Source of the DNA: Oscillospiraceae bacterium
GTDB taxonomy: Bacteria > Bacillota_A > Clostridia > Oscillospirales > Oscillospiraceae
Length of the DNA: 63,734 nt
Direction of reading: 5' to 3'
Assembly (NCBI GenBank): GCA_015068055.1
Contig: SVLG01000004.1
Location: 1-63,734, forward strand
Part shown: in pieces, positions 30,838 through 40,247 of the stretch
Layout of the letters: each line of letters begins with the position of its first letter
Numbering within the stretch: position 1 is the first letter of the stretch
The notes under the pieces: model-generated
What the model was told of the DNA's origin: nothing
The model's database searches: none
The model's input: the letters and a program-made list of their open reading frames with translations, nothing else
Translations under genes and position numbers: made by a program

Positions 30838-31400
30838 GCAACAGACTGGACCCCAACGGCAAGCTCTGGGAAAAAGTGGTGGCCTTTCATGGCCACGAAT
30901 GCGGCGGCCTTACCATCGGCTATCAGGCGGCTCTTTACGCTGCCGAACTGCTGGGCACCCACATCCATGAGGCGGCCGGCCATCATCACCACGATGAGGA
31001 GCTCGTCTGCATCGCGGAGAACGACTCCTGCAGCGTGGACGCCATTCAGGTGCTGCTGGGCTGCAGCATCGGTCAGGGCAACCTCCTTTTCCATCTCCGG
31101 GGCAAGCAGGCTTACACCTTCTATGACCGCCATAGCGGCAAGGGTGTGCGGCTGCTGCTGCGGCGCAAGGAACAGCCCATGAGCCGGGCCGAGTCCTTCG
31201 CGTATTACCAGAACCACGACTGCACCGAGCTTTTTGATGTATCCGAGCCCCGCCTTCCTCTGCCGGAGAAGGCCCGCCTTTTCGGCAGCTTCGTCTGCGA
31301 GTGCTGCGGGGAGCTTGCCGGGGAATACTGGATGCGTGTGCAGGACGGGAAGAAGCTCTGCCTCGACTGTTGGGAGCCCTATAAACGATTTGACGTGTAA
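30834..31400 (+). CDS. FmdE family metal-binding protein
   Basis: A 188-residue cytoplasmic protein of the FmdE family (named after formylmethanofuran dehydrogenase subunit E). The family signature is FHGHECGGLTIGYQAA with H19, H21 and C23. A His cluster HHHHDEE is at 50-56, C59 and C66 follow, and a C-terminal zinc ribbon uses C155-C158 and C176/C179 (CECCGE...CLDC). No methanogenesis genes are present, so it is probably a metal-handling partner of the importer it is translated with (ATGA overlap). Confidence 0.88.
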   Translation: MSNRLDPNGKLWEKVVAFHGHECGGLTIGYQAALYAAELLGTHIHEAAGHHHHDEELVCIAENDSCSVDAIQVLLGCSIGQGNLLFHLRGKQAYTFYDRHSGKGVRLLLRRKEQPMSRAESFAYYQNHDCTELFDVSEPRLPLPEKARLFGSFVCECCGELAGEYWMRVQDGKKLCLDCWEPYKRFDV

Positions 31401-31402
31401 AT

Positions 31403-31436
31403 AAAATCCGCTGTGGTTTTTCCACAGCGGATTTTT
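31403..31436. terminator. bidirectional terminator
   Basis: A 14-bp stem (AAAATCCGCTGTGG with complement) with a TTTTT loop and T tract on both strands. It is shared by the FmdE operon and the convergent membrane-protein gene. Confidence 0.92.
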
Positions 31437-32212
31437 CATGCGTCTTCTTCCTCTTCGTCCAGAGAAGGCGGGGTCATATTGAGGATCAGCAGGCCCGCCA
31501 GAGCCAGCAGCCCTACCGCCCAGGCCCCCAGAATCAGTCGGGAGGCCCCCGTGGCCGTGTCCATGAGGATGGTCAGGGCAAAGACCGGGGCAAGGCAGCA
31601 GTAAAACACCGTCTTGGCGGGCTTGGCCCGGTAGAAAAGGTAGGCCGAGAGCCGGTAGCAGGCAAGACACATGGCAGCGATGGCCAGCATCAGCGGTGCA
31701 TAGCTCCACAGCACCGGGTCCACCGCATAGGTGCGGTAGCCGGTCACCAGCCAGTAGCAGAAGAAAACCATGGGATTCAGGGAGAGAACGGCCCCCAGAA
31801 AGCCCCAGCGGGGCAGGAAGGGATAGAGCATCAGCGCCGGTACGGCCAGCAGACCCAGCAGTCCCGTAAACTTGTTCACCGCGCCCACGCCGGTGAAAAA
31901 GAGGATGATGCTGCCCACGGCGGCGGCCATGGCGGCGACACCCAAAGCGGCGATGAGGCCCTTGGGGGGATCGGCAAAGGCTTCCTCCGGGTCGGTGGAG
32001 GCGCCAAAGCGGTTCAGGTTCCAGCTGAGTATGGCCAGCACCACCGTTGCGGCCAGCATTAAAAGACCCAGCAGCCAGCTGAGTGCCGCACCGGAGGTGA
32101 TGAGCCCCGTCTCTACATCAAAGGAGTTGACATTCTGCAGCCAGCGCAGCAGGACGCAGAAAGCGCCCAGCACCACGGCGGCCATTGTATTGGTCCATGC
32201 TTCTCGTTGCAT
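31436..32212 (-). CDS. hypothetical multi-pass membrane protein
   Basis: A 258-residue protein with roughly seven hydrophobic helices and a short acidic C-terminus (LDEEEEDA). I recognise no family motif. The start is uncertain: ATG 32212 overlaps an AAGGAT site, and an ATG nine codons later is possible. It is alone between the FmdE operon and spoIID. Confidence 0.7.
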   Translation of the reverse strand: MQREAWTNTMAAVVLGAFCVLLRWLQNVNSFDVETGLITSGAALSWLLGLLMLAATVVLAILSWNLNRFGASTDPEEAFADPPKGLIAALGVAAMAAAVGSIILFFTGVGAVNKFTGLLGLLAVPALMLYPFLPRWGFLGAVLSLNPMVFFCYWLVTGYRTYAVDPVLWSYAPLMLAIAAMCLACYRLSAYLFYRAKPAKTVFYCCLAPVFALTILMDTATGASRLILGAWAVGLLALAGLLILNMTPPSLDEEEEDA

Positions 32213-32290
32213 ATCCTTCGTTCCGTTTCCATAGAATGTAGTATCCTATTATTCTATACTTCTTTTCCTGTGCCGTCAAGGAGGTTTCCC

Positions 32291-33277
32291 ATGAAGCGCT
32301 GTCTGCTCTTGTCTCTGGCCTGTTTGTTCGTGGCAATGGTCCTGCCGCTCCTGCTGGTGGACAGGCCTCCCGTGGCGGCGGAGGTTCCCGTGCTGCCCAG
32401 TCCCTCTGCCCGGCCGCTGCTGACAGCGGACGAGGCGGTGGTCTTCGACGTGCTGCAAAAGGACGGCAGCGTGGTACAGGTGAGCATGGCGGAGTTTCTG
32501 CCGGGGGTACTCAGCGGGGAAATGCCCGCTGCCTTCCACGAAGCGGCCCTCCGGGCCCAGGCGGTGGCCGGGCGTACATACATTCTCTCCCGGCTGGGTG
32601 TGCAAAAGGCGGCGCATCCTCAGGCGGCTGTCTGTACCGACCCCGGCTGCTGTCAGGCCTGGGACAGCGAAGAGCGCATGCGGGAAAAGTGGGGGGCGGA
32701 CTTTGACCGCTATTACGGGAAAATCCGTTCCGCCGTTACCGATACGGACGGGGCCTGCCTTTTCTGGGAGGGAGAACCCATTCTGGCCTGTTTCCACTCA
32801 TCCTCCGCCGCCCTGACGGAGAGCAGCGCCGCTGTCTGGAGCGGGGCGCTGCCCTATCTGGTGAGCGTTACGAGTCCGGAGACCGCGCAGGATGTGCCCA
32901 ACTATGTCACCACGGTGGAACTCGGCTGCGAGGCTTTCCGGGAAAAGATCTGGTCTGAGTACCCCGGAGCCGATCTCAGCGGAGAGCCGGCGGGCTGGAT
33001 AGGCGAGATCCGGAGAGAGGAGAGCGGCCGGGTGGAGAGCGTGATCATCGGCGGCATCCGGACGGAGGCGGAAGCGCTGCGGAGCCTCTTTTCTTTGCGC
33101 TCGGCGGCCTTTACGCCGGAGTATACCGGAACCGGCTTTCGCTTCACCGTCACCGGCTATGGCCACGGGGTGGGCATGAGCCAGTATGGGGCCAACGTCA
33201 TGGCCGCCCGGGGGAGCACATGGCAGGAGATACTGCAGCACTATTACCCCGGCGCAGAGCTGAAAATGCAGCCATGA
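32291..33277 (+). CDS. spoIID: SpoIID/LytB domain protein (stage II sporulation protein D-like)
   Basis: A 328-residue membrane-anchored lytic transglycosylase homologue. An N-terminal transmembrane segment (CLLLSLACLFVAMVLPLLL) precedes the SpoIID domain, with FLPGVLSGEMP holding the catalytic glutamate, LRAQAVAGRTY, and the C-terminal GYGHGVGMSQYGA motif. In sporulation SpoIID degrades septal peptidoglycan during engulfment. LytB-type cell separation roles are the alternative. ATG 32291 follows AAGGAGG. Its 3' end is inside a shared terminator with clpC. Confidence 0.88.
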   Translation: MKRCLLLSLACLFVAMVLPLLLVDRPPVAAEVPVLPSPSARPLLTADEAVVFDVLQKDGSVVQVSMAEFLPGVLSGEMPAAFHEAALRAQAVAGRTYILSRLGVQKAAHPQAAVCTDPGCCQAWDSEERMREKWGADFDRYYGKIRSAVTDTDGACLFWEGEPILACFHSSSAALTESSAAVWSGALPYLVSVTSPETAQDVPNYVTTVELGCEAFREKIWSEYPGADLSGEPAGWIGEIRREESGRVESVIIGGIRTEAEALRSLFSLRSAAFTPEYTGTGFRFTVTGYGHGVGMSQYGANVMAARGSTWQEILQHYYPGAELKMQP

Positions 33278-33296
33278 GAGCATGGCTGCATTTTTT
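33263..33296. terminator. terminator shared by spoIID and clpC
   Basis: A 14-bp stem AAAATGCAGCCATG with its complement, GAGA loop, T tract of six. The spoIID stop codon is within the stem and the clpC stop is immediately after it. Confidence 0.92.
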
Positions 33297-35730
33297 ATGC
33301 CTTTGTCACGTTGATCTCGCCGTTTTCGGCGTCCACATGGGCGGTGTCGCCTTTTTGGAGGCTGCCGCTGAGCATCCGCTCGGCCACGGCGTCTTCCACC
33401 TTCGACTGGATGCAGCGGCGGAGGGGGCGGGCACCGTAGGCGGCATCGAAGCCCTTGTCGCAGAGGGCATCCAGAGCGGCATCCGTTACCGTGAGCCCCA
33501 GCTCCAGTGCGGCCAGCCGCTCGCGTACCACGTCCAGCATCAGGGCGGCCACGGAGCGGATGTGCTCGCGGCTCAGCTGGTGGAAGACGATGGTCTCGTC
33601 GATGCGGTTGAGAAACTCCGGACGGAAGGTCTTTTTGAGATCGGCGGTGACCAGCGCGCGGATCTCCTCGTGGCTGCGCTCGCTGCTTTCGCTGCCTGCA
33701 AAGCCCAGGGAGCGGCGCCCCTCGGTGATGTTGCGGGCGCCCACGTTGGAGGTCATGACCACGATGGTGTTGCGGAAGTTCACGTGCCGACCCTGGGAAT
33801 CCGTCAGGCGGCCGTCATCCATGATCTGCAGGAGGATGTTGAAAACGTCCTCGTTGGCCTTTTCGATCTCGTCAAAGAGGATGACGCTGTAGGGCTTGCG
33901 CCGCACCTTCTCGGTGAGCTGGCCGCCCTCGTCATAGCCCACATAGCCCGGCGGTGAGCCGATGAGCTTCGATACCGTGTGCTTTTCCATGAACTCGCTC
34001 ATGTCGATGCGGATCATGGCATTTTCGTCCCCGAATACGGCCTCGGCCAGCGCCTTACAAAGCTCCGTCTTGCCCACGCCCGTGGGGCCGAGGAAGAGGA
34101 AGCTGCCCACGGGGCGGCGGGGATCCTTCAGTCCCATGCGGCCCCGGCGGATGGCCCGGGCCACAGCGCTGACGGCCTCCTCCTGACCCACCACGCGCTT
34201 GTGCAGGATGTCCTCCATGTGGGCGAGGCGCTCGGCCTCGTCCTCGGTGAGGGCGGTGACGGGGATGCCCGTCCAGCCGGAGACCACCGCAGCAATGTCC
34301 TCGGCGGTGACGCTGCTGCGTCGGCCATCTCGGCCCACGTCCCAGCGCCGGCGTTCCTTGTCCAGCTCGGCGCGCTGCTCGGCTTCCCGGTCGCGGAGTA
34401 TCGCGGCCAGCTCGAAGTCCTGAGCCTTGACGGCCTCCTCCTTTTCCAGTGCCAGCGCTGTAAGCCGGGCCTCAATCTCCTTGAGAGCCTCCGGTGCGGT
34501 ATGCGTTTCCATGCGTACCCGGGAGGCGGCCTCGTCCATGAGGTCGATGGCCTTGTCCGGCAGATAGCGGTCGGCGATGTAGCGCATGGAGAGGCGGACC
34601 GCCGCCTCCACGGCCTCGTCGCTGATCTTCAGCTTGTGATGGGCCTCATAGCGGTCCCGGAGCCCCCGGATGATGGCAATGCTCTCCTCCTCCGTGGGTT
34701 CGTTCACCGTCACCGGCTGGAAACGGCGTTCCAGCGCGGCATCCTTTTCAATGTGCTTGCGGTACTCGTTGAGGGTGGTGGCGCCGATGACCTGAATCTC
34801 GCCCCGGGAAAGGGCGGGCTTGATGATGTTGGCTGCGTCAATGGCGCCCTCGGCAGCACCTGCGCCGATGATGGTGTGGAGCTCGTCGATAAAGAGGATC
34901 ACGTCCCCGGCCTTTTCCACTTCCTTCAAAATGGCTTTGACCCGCTCCTCAAAGTCGCCCCGGTACTTGGTGCCGGCCAGCATGCCGGTAAGATCGAGAC
35001 TCAGAAGACGCTTGTTCCGCAGGTCCTCGGGCACCTGTCCCTCGGCCATGAGGGCGGCCAGCCCCTCGGCAATGGCGGTCTTGCCCACGCCGGGTTCGCC
35101 GATGAGGACGGGGTTATTCTTGCTGCGCCGGGAAAGGATCTGGATCACCCGCTGAATTTCCTGGCTGCGGCCGATGACCGGGTCCAGCTGCCCCTTGTCC
35201 GCAAGCTCCGTGAGATCCCGGCTGTACTGGTCCAGCGTCTTGGTGTCGGCCCGACGGGCAGAGCGGCTCTGGGCGGCCTTGGGTGCGCTGCGGTATTCGG
35301 GAGCGGAGAAGCGGCCGAGAAGGTCGGTGTAGATCCGGTCCGGCTCCGCCCCGGCGGCGATCAGCATGCGGGCAGCGCTGCTCTCCTGCTCCCGGAGGAT
35401 GCCCATCAGCAGGTGTTCCGTGCCCACATAGCCGTGGCCCAGCCGATCCGCATCGGCCGCTGCCAGCTCAATGATGCGCTTTGCGTGGGGGGTCAGGCCC
35501 TGTACGGGGACGCCGGGGGCGCCCCGGCCCACAAAGCGGCCCAGCAGCTCGGCCACGAAATCCGCGCCGAAGCCGTTTTCCCGCAGCACTCTCGCGCCCA
35601 ACCCGTCGCCCTCCCGGGCGATGCCCAGCAGCAGATGCTCGCTGCCCACATAGCTGTGGCCGAATTCCCCGGCGGCCTCCCGGGCCTTTTCAATGGCGGA
35701 GCGGGCCCGCTCCGTAAAACGATCCGTCAT
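33295..35730 (-). CDS. clpC: ATP-dependent Clp protease ATP-binding subunit ClpC
   Basis: An 811-residue AAA+ unfoldase that feeds substrates to ClpP. Order: double Clp_N repeat (1-140), first AAA domain with Walker A GEPGVGKT (211-218) and Walker B VILFIDE (277-283), a UVR-type middle segment (about 416-456) that binds adaptors such as McsA/McsB or MecA, second AAA domain with GPTGVGKT (548-555), and a C-terminal D2-small domain. ATG 35730 follows GGAGG. Last gene of ctsR-mcsA-clpC. Confidence 0.96.
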   Translation of the reverse strand: MTDRFTERARSAIEKAREAAGEFGHSYVGSEHLLLGIAREGDGLGARVLRENGFGADFVAELLGRFVGRGAPGVPVQGLTPHAKRIIELAAADADRLGHGYVGTEHLLMGILREQESSAARMLIAAGAEPDRIYTDLLGRFSAPEYRSAPKAAQSRSARRADTKTLDQYSRDLTELADKGQLDPVIGRSQEIQRVIQILSRRSKNNPVLIGEPGVGKTAIAEGLAALMAEGQVPEDLRNKRLLSLDLTGMLAGTKYRGDFEERVKAILKEVEKAGDVILFIDELHTIIGAGAAEGAIDAANIIKPALSRGEIQVIGATTLNEYRKHIEKDAALERRFQPVTVNEPTEEESIAIIRGLRDRYEAHHKLKISDEAVEAAVRLSMRYIADRYLPDKAIDLMDEAASRVRMETHTAPEALKEIEARLTALALEKEEAVKAQDFELAAILRDREAEQRAELDKERRRWDVGRDGRRSSVTAEDIAAVVSGWTGIPVTALTEDEAERLAHMEDILHKRVVGQEEAVSAVARAIRRGRMGLKDPRRPVGSFLFLGPTGVGKTELCKALAEAVFGDENAMIRIDMSEFMEKHTVSKLIGSPPGYVGYDEGGQLTEKVRRKPYSVILFDEIEKANEDVFNILLQIMDDGRLTDSQGRHVNFRNTIVVMTSNVGARNITEGRRSLGFAGSESSERSHEEIRALVTADLKKTFRPEFLNRIDETIVFHQLSREHIRSVAALMLDVVRERLAALELGLTVTDAALDALCDKGFDAAYGARPLRRCIQSKVEDAVAERMLSGSLQKGDTAHVDAENGEINVTKA

Positions 35731-35765
35731 AATCTTTTTGCCTCCTTGCAAAAGGGGCAGGAGTG

Positions 35766-36158
35766 TTACTCCTGCCCCGCGTCCATATCGCGGAGCTTGT
35801 CCCGCAGTTCAATGGCCTTTTCGTAGTTTTCGCTCTTTACTGCCTCCTCCAGCTGGAAACGCAGCGCCTCCTTTTCCCGGCGTTTGGCCAGAGAGGGGTC
35901 GGCCTCGGCGGGCTTCACGGCGGGTTTGACGGCAGCGGTGCGGAAGCGGGGGAGAGAGCGGAGCATGGTGCCTCCCAGAGAGAAGCGGGGGGAGAAGAAA
36001 TCTTCCAGCAGGTTTTCAAAGGGGTCGTAATCAAAGGCGCGCAGGAGCCCCTGCTCCTCTGCGCAGTCGCTGCACAGATGCATTTCGCTCACTTCGCCGT
36101 TGATGTTGGCCCTGTAATGGTAGTTGGCCTCATGATTGCCGCAGTTTTCACATTTCAT
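35766..36158 (-). CDS. mcsA: McsA-like protein with zinc-finger and UVR motif
   Basis: A 130-residue protein. Two CxxC pairs (C3/C6 and C29/C32) form a zinc site, and a UVR motif (about 94-128) fits the McsA pattern. In Bacillus McsA activates the arginine kinase McsB and helps regulate CtsR. Here no mcsB follows; clpC starts 35 bp after the stop. McsA is shorter than the Bacillus protein (about 185), lacking part of the second zinc-binding region. Confidence 0.9.
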   Translation of the reverse strand: MKCENCGNHEANYHYRANINGEVSEMHLCSDCAEEQGLLRAFDYDPFENLLEDFFSPRFSLGGTMLRSLPRFRTAAVKPAVKPAEADPSLAKRREKEALRFQLEEAVKSENYEKAIELRDKLRDMDAGQE

Positions 36159-36181
36159 TCTAAGGACTCCTTTCCAAAAAA

Positions 36182-36640
36182 TCAGTCGTTTATGGTTTGT
36201 AAGAGCATGTGTTTCATAAGCGAGGCCCGAACCATGTCCCGGTAGGGTCGCGGCACGGGGCGCAGAGCGTTATCGCTGAGGGCGGAGAGGATCAGCTGCG
36301 CCTCCCTCTCCCCCAGCGCCTCCTGATGGATGGCGTTGGAGAGAAAGGCAGCTGCCGTCCGCAGATCCAGCTCCTCGCCGATGCTGTTTACCGTGTGCAT
36401 GATGAGCTGACGGGGGGAGGTGGTGGCCACACGGCGGATGCGGATATAACCGCCGCCCCCCCGGCGGGATTCCACCACATAGCCCCGCTCCGGGGAAAAG
36501 CGGGTAGAGATCACATAGTTGATCTGGCTGGGTACACAATTGAAGCGCTCGGCCAGCGAACTTCGCTGCAGCTCGGTGCTGCCCTCACTCTCCTCCAGCA
36601 TATCCAGTATGAAACGGGCGATCATATCCGTGGTTCCCAT
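36182..36640 (-). CDS. ctsR: transcriptional repressor of class III heat-shock genes CtsR
   Basis: A 152-residue winged-helix repressor: IARFILDMLEESEGSTELQR, FNCVPSQINYVISTRFSPERGYVVESRRGGGGYIRI (with the glycine-rich heat-sensing wing GGGGY), and a C-terminal dimer domain. ATG 36640 is directly after AGGAGG. It represses its own operon by binding the direct repeats upstream (36661-36714). Confidence 0.95.
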   Translation of the reverse strand: MGTTDMIARFILDMLEESEGSTELQRSSLAERFNCVPSQINYVISTRFSPERGYVVESRRGGGGYIRIRRVATTSPRQLIMHTVNSIGEELDLRTAAAFLSNAIHQEALGEREAQLILSALSDNALRPVPRPYRDMVRASLMKHMLLQTIND

Positions 36641-36660
36641 AGGCGGCCTCCTGTCGGTCT

Positions 36661-36720
36661 GACTTTGACTATCTTTGACCTTTTCGAACTCATAATAGTC
36701 AGGAAAGGTCAAAATGTCAA
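36661..36720 (-). promoter_or_regulatory. ctsR promoter with two CtsR boxes
   Basis: TTGACA (36715-36720), 17 bp, TATTAT (36692-36697) on the minus strand. A CtsR heptad repeat GGTCAAAGATAGTCAAAG reads on the minus strand across 36663-36680. A second, plus-orientation repeat, AGTCAGGAAAGGTCAAAA (36697-36714), fills the spacer. Both resemble the A/GGTCAAANANA/GGTCAAA operator. Confidence 0.88.
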
Positions 36721-36770
36721 GAGGGAAATTTTATTTCTGCATAAATTCCCATTTCGTTCATAATTTCCGG

Positions 36771-36798
36771 TTGCATTTTCCCGCAACTATGTTACAAT
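36771..36798 (+). promoter_or_regulatory. ferredoxin promoter
   Basis: TTGCAT (36771-36776), 16-bp spacer, TACAAT (36793-36798), 30 bp before the start. Confidence 0.75.
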
Positions 36799-36828
36799 AC
36801 AGGCGAAATCCAAAAGGAGGTACATAGC

Positions 36829-36996
36829 ATGTACGTTATCACCGACGCTTGCGTTTCCTGCGGCACCTGTGCGGATGCCTGCCCCACCGAGGCTATTGTT
36901 GAGGGCGCTGACCGTTACGAGATCAACCAGGATCTCTGCGTCCAGTGCGGCACCTGCGCCGGCGCCTGCCCCACCGAGGCTATCGAGGAGCAGTAA
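36829..36996 (+). CDS. 2[4Fe-4S] ferredoxin (clostridial type)
   Basis: A 55-residue electron carrier. Two CxxCxxCxxxCP motifs, CVSCGTCADACPTEAI and CVQCGTCAGACPTEAI, bind one cluster each; the near-identity of the two halves shows the internal duplication. It carries electrons in fermentative metabolism (pyruvate:ferredoxin oxidoreductase, hydrogenase or Rnf). RBS AAAGGAGG precedes ATG 36829; it has its own promoter and terminator. Confidence 0.97.
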   Translation: MYVITDACVSCGTCADACPTEAIVEGADRYEINQDLCVQCGTCAGACPTEAIEEQ

Positions 36997-37008
36997 TTGC
37001 CAAGCAGC

Positions 37009-37044
37009 AAAAGCGGCGGTATGCGAAAGCATACCGCCGCTTTT
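37009..37044 (+). terminator. terminator after the ferredoxin gene
   Basis: A perfect 16-bp stem AAAAGCGGCGGTATGC with complement and GAAA tetraloop, ending in TTTT. Confidence 0.93.
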
Positions 37045-37152
37045 CAATTCTTTTGCGTCTGTAGACACAAACTCTGCGAGGCTTTGCGCCCGAACGGTTG
37101 ACGCACCTTTTTCCCCGTGATAAAATACAGGGTTGAAAGAAGGTGGGGGATT

Positions 37153-38271
37153 ATGCCCAATATCATGGATTATCTGGACTGGCGGGGTGACCTGAGCTTT
37201 GCCTCCGCTCCCTTTAACGAGGTGGATAACTACATCTGCGCCATGGTGGTGACTCCGGACTACACGGGAGCGGCCCGGGGTGAGCAATCCCTGCGGGAGC
37301 TGCTGACGGCCTACGACGCCCTGCGGGGCGGGGCCGGGGACCGGTTGGGCACGCTGGTCTCCCCACACACGCTGCCTATGCTGCGGCGGCTGGGGGAAAC
37401 GCTGCGCTTCGGCGAGCTTCGTGTCCGGGACTTTGAGCGCCGCTACGACGCAGAGATCACCGAACAGTTTTCCGCTGCCACCGTCCTTCTGCCGGATGGC
37501 AGCGCCTACATTGCCTTCTGCGGCACCGACGATACCCTCACCGGCTGGAAAGAGGACTTCCTCATGAGTGCCACCGACGAGGTGCCCGCCCAGCGCTCGG
37601 CGCTGGAATATTTCTGCCGGGAGGCGGCGGCCTTTGAGGGTCCCATCCGGGTGGGCGGCCACTCCAAGGGCGGTAATCTCGCGGTCTATGCCGCCCTCCA
37701 CTGCCCGGAGGCGCTCCAATCGCGCATTGTTGAGGTATATAACAACGACGGCCCCGGCTTTCGCAAAAGCATGGTGGGCACCGAGGAATATAAGCGCATC
37801 AAGGGCCGACTCCGCTTCCTGCTGCCCCAGCACTCCATGGTGGGGCAGCTGCTGGAACAGGGGGAGGAACGGCAGATCGTGGAAAGCGCCGTCAGCGGCA
37901 TGTGGGCTCATGACGGCTTTAACTGGCAGGTAAAGGGGACAAAGTTTGTCCGCTGTGAGGGCTTGAGTCTTGCGGCCCGGGCCTTTGGCGATGCCATGGC
38001 GGAGATCCAGGCCCGCATGGACGAGACCGAGCGCCGGGAGACGGTGGAGGCCCTCTTTGACCTCCTTGGCTCCAACGGGGCGCAGACCCTCACCGAGCTG
38101 GAGCACCAGAGTCCGCTGGAGGCCATGACCCTTTTGAAGGAGAGCCGGAAAAAGCCGGAAGTCCGGGAATTTCTGGAGGATATGCTGGGCATCATGTTCA
38201 CGGAGTACACAGAGGAACTCCGGGAGAGCATCGGTGAGCCCAATTGGCTGAAACGAATCCGGAATAAATAA
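37153..38271 (+). CDS. DUF2974/Mbeg1-like alpha/beta hydrolase (lipase-like)
   Basis: A 372-residue cytoplasmic protein of the Mbeg1-like/DUF2974 family. The start [14 protein letters not shown] and FNEVDNYIC are typical, [16 protein letters not shown] is the lipase-3-like oxyanion region, and [14 protein letters not shown] contains the nucleophile GHSKG with the putative catalytic serine. Function in bacteria is unknown, though hydrolysis of a lipid or ester is likely. ATG 37153 follows AAGGTGGGGG. It precedes uvrB by 11 bp. Confidence 0.88.
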   Translation: MPNIMDYLDWRGDLSFASAPFNEVDNYICAMVVTPDYTGAARGEQSLRELLTAYDALRGGAGDRLGTLVSPHTLPMLRRLGETLRFGELRVRDFERRYDAEITEQFSAATVLLPDGSAYIAFCGTDDTLTGWKEDFLMSATDEVPAQRSALEYFCREAAAFEGPIRVGGHSKGGNLAVYAALHCPEALQSRIVEVYNNDGPGFRKSMVGTEEYKRIKGRLRFLLPQHSMVGQLLEQGEERQIVESAVSGMWAHDGFNWQVKGTKFVRCEGLSLAARAFGDAMAEIQARMDETERRETVEALFDLLGSNGAQTLTELEHQSPLEAMTLLKESRKKPEVREFLEDMLGIMFTEYTEELRESIGEPNWLKRIRNK

Positions 38272-38282
38272 GGAGAGAAGCT

Positions 38283-40247
38283 ATGCCGCCGTTTCGCGTG
38301 GTAAGTGAATATGCCCCCGCCGGCGATCAGCCCAAGGCCATCGAGGCGCTGAGCCGGGGACTGGAGCTGGGTCTGCAGGAGCAGACCCTTCTGGGCGTTA
38401 CCGGCAGCGGCAAGACCTATACCATGGCCAAGGTCATTGAGAGGCTGCAGCGCCCCACGCTGGTGCTGGCCCACAACAAGACCCTGGCCGCCCAGCTCTG
38501 CAGCGAGTTCAAGGAGTTTTTTCCGGACAACGCCGTGGAGTATTTTGTGTCCTACTACGACTACTACCAGCCGGAGGCCTACATTCCCCATACGGATACG
38601 TACATTGAGAAGGACGCCTCCACCAACGAGGAGATCGACCGGCTGCGTCTTAGTGCCACCTTCTCCCTGCTGGAGCGGCGGGACGTGATCGTGGTGGCCT
38701 CGGTCAGCTGCATCTACGGTCTCGGTGAGCCGGACGACTTTGCCCGCATGGCCATCTCCCTGCGGCCCGGGGTGGAGTACGGCCTGGAAAAGCTTTTGAT
38801 GAACCTCATCGAGTGCCGCTACGAGCGCAACGACATTGCCTTTGAACGCAATATGTTCCGCGTCCGGGGGGACACGGTGGAGATTTATCCGGCCTACTAC
38901 CGGGGCCGCGCCGTACGCGTGGAGTTTTTCGGGGACGAGGTGGAGCGCATCAGCGAGTTTGACCCCGTCACGGGCGTGGCCAGCAAGGTGCTGAGCCATG
39001 TGGCCATCTATCCCGCGTCCCACTACGTCACCAGCCGGGACAAGCTGGACCGGGCTGTCCGGGAGATGCGCCGGGAGTGTGACGAGCGGGAGCGCTGGTT
39101 CAAGGAAAACGACAAGCTCATTGAGGCCCAGCGCATCCGCCAGCGGGTGGAGTACGACATCGAAATGATACAGGAGCTGGGCTACTGCTCCGGCATCGAG
39201 AACTATTCCCGCATCATCTCAAACCGCCCGGTTGGCAGTGCGCCCATGACGCTGCTGGACTATTTCCCCAAGGACTTTCTCCTCTTTGTGGATGAGAGCC
39301 ACGTGACGCTGCCCCAGGTCCGGGCCATGTACCGGGGTGACCGGGCGCGAAAGGAATCGCTGGTGGAGTACGGCTTCCGTCTGCCCTCGGCCTTTGATAA
39401 CCGGCCGCTGAAGTTTGAGGAGTTTGAGCAGCGGGTGAACCAGGCGGTCTATGTCTCCGCCACACCCGGTGAGTATGAGCGTACCCGCTCCGGCCAGATC
39501 GCCGAGCAGATCATCCGTCCCACGGGTCTTACCGACCCGGTCATCGAGCTGCGGGGCGTGGAGGGTCAGGTGGACGATCTCATGGCCGAGATCCGCGAGC
39601 GCAGCGCGAAAAACGAGCGCACGCTGGTGACCACCCTCACCAAGCGCATGGCCGAGGATCTGACGGAATACTTTGCCGCGGCGGGTATCCGCTGCCGTTA
39701 TATGCACCATGATATCGGCACCATCGAGCGCATGGAGATCATCCGCGACCTCCGGCTGGGCGAGTTTGACGCCCTCATCGGCATCAACCTCCTCCGTGAG
39801 GGGCTTGATTTACCGGAAGTGAGCCTCATCGCCATTCTGGACGCGGATAAGGAGGGCTTTCTCCGCAGCGAGACCTCCCTCATCCAGACCATTGGCCGCG
39901 CCGCGCGAAACGCGGAGGGTAAGGTCATCCTCTATGCGGATACCGTTACGCCCTCCATGCGTGCAGCCATGGACGAGACGGAGCGCCGCCGTGCCATCCA
40001 GACGGCCTACAACGAAGAACACGGCATTGTGCCGAAAACCATCGTCAAGAGTGTCCGGGAGCTCATCGAAATCAGCGGCCCGGCGGTGCAGACGAAAAGC
40101 GGCGTGAAGATGACCGAAAGCGAGCGCCGCGCGGAGATCGAGCGCTTGGAAAAGGAAATGAAGAAGGCTGCCAAGATGCTGGAATACGAATACGCGGCGC
40201 TGCTGCGTGACCGGCTCATTGAGCTCAGGGGGGATGGCCGTGGTTAA
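38283..40247 (+). CDS. uvrB: excinuclease ABC subunit UvrB
   Basis: A 654-residue helicase-like damage-verification subunit of nucleotide excision repair. Walker A GVTGSGKT is at residues 38-45. The beta-hairpin region with [12 protein letters not shown] inserts between DNA strands. Motifs [25 protein letters not shown] and QTIGRAARN follow, and a C-terminal UVR motif contacts UvrC. uvrA and uvrC are not in the window. The 3' end overlaps the MATE gene by 14 bp. Confidence 0.97.
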   Translation: MPPFRVVSEYAPAGDQPKAIEALSRGLELGLQEQTLLGVTGSGKTYTMAKVIERLQRPTLVLAHNKTLAAQLCSEFKEFFPDNAVEYFVSYYDYYQPEAYIPHTDTYIEKDASTNEEIDRLRLSATFSLLERRDVIVVASVSCIYGLGEPDDFARMAISLRPGVEYGLEKLLMNLIECRYERNDIAFERNMFRVRGDTVEIYPAYYRGRAVRVEFFGDEVERISEFDPVTGVASKVLSHVAIYPASHYVTSRDKLDRAVREMRRECDERERWFKENDKLIEAQRIRQRVEYDIEMIQELGYCSGIENYSRIISNRPVGSAPMTLLDYFPKDFLLFVDESHVTLPQVRAMYRGDRARKESLVEYGFRLPSAFDNRPLKFEEFEQRVNQAVYVSATPGEYERTRSGQIAEQIIRPTGLTDPVIELRGVEGQVDDLMAEIRERSAKNERTLVTTLTKRMAEDLTEYFAAAGIRCRYMHHDIGTIERMEIIRDLRLGEFDALIGINLLREGLDLPEVSLIAILDADKEGFLRSETSLIQTIGRAARNAEGKVILYADTVTPSMRAAMDETERRRAIQTAYNEEHGIVPKTIVKSVRELIEISGPAVQTKSGVKMTESERRAEIERLEKEMKKAAKMLEYEYAALLRDRLIELRGDGRG

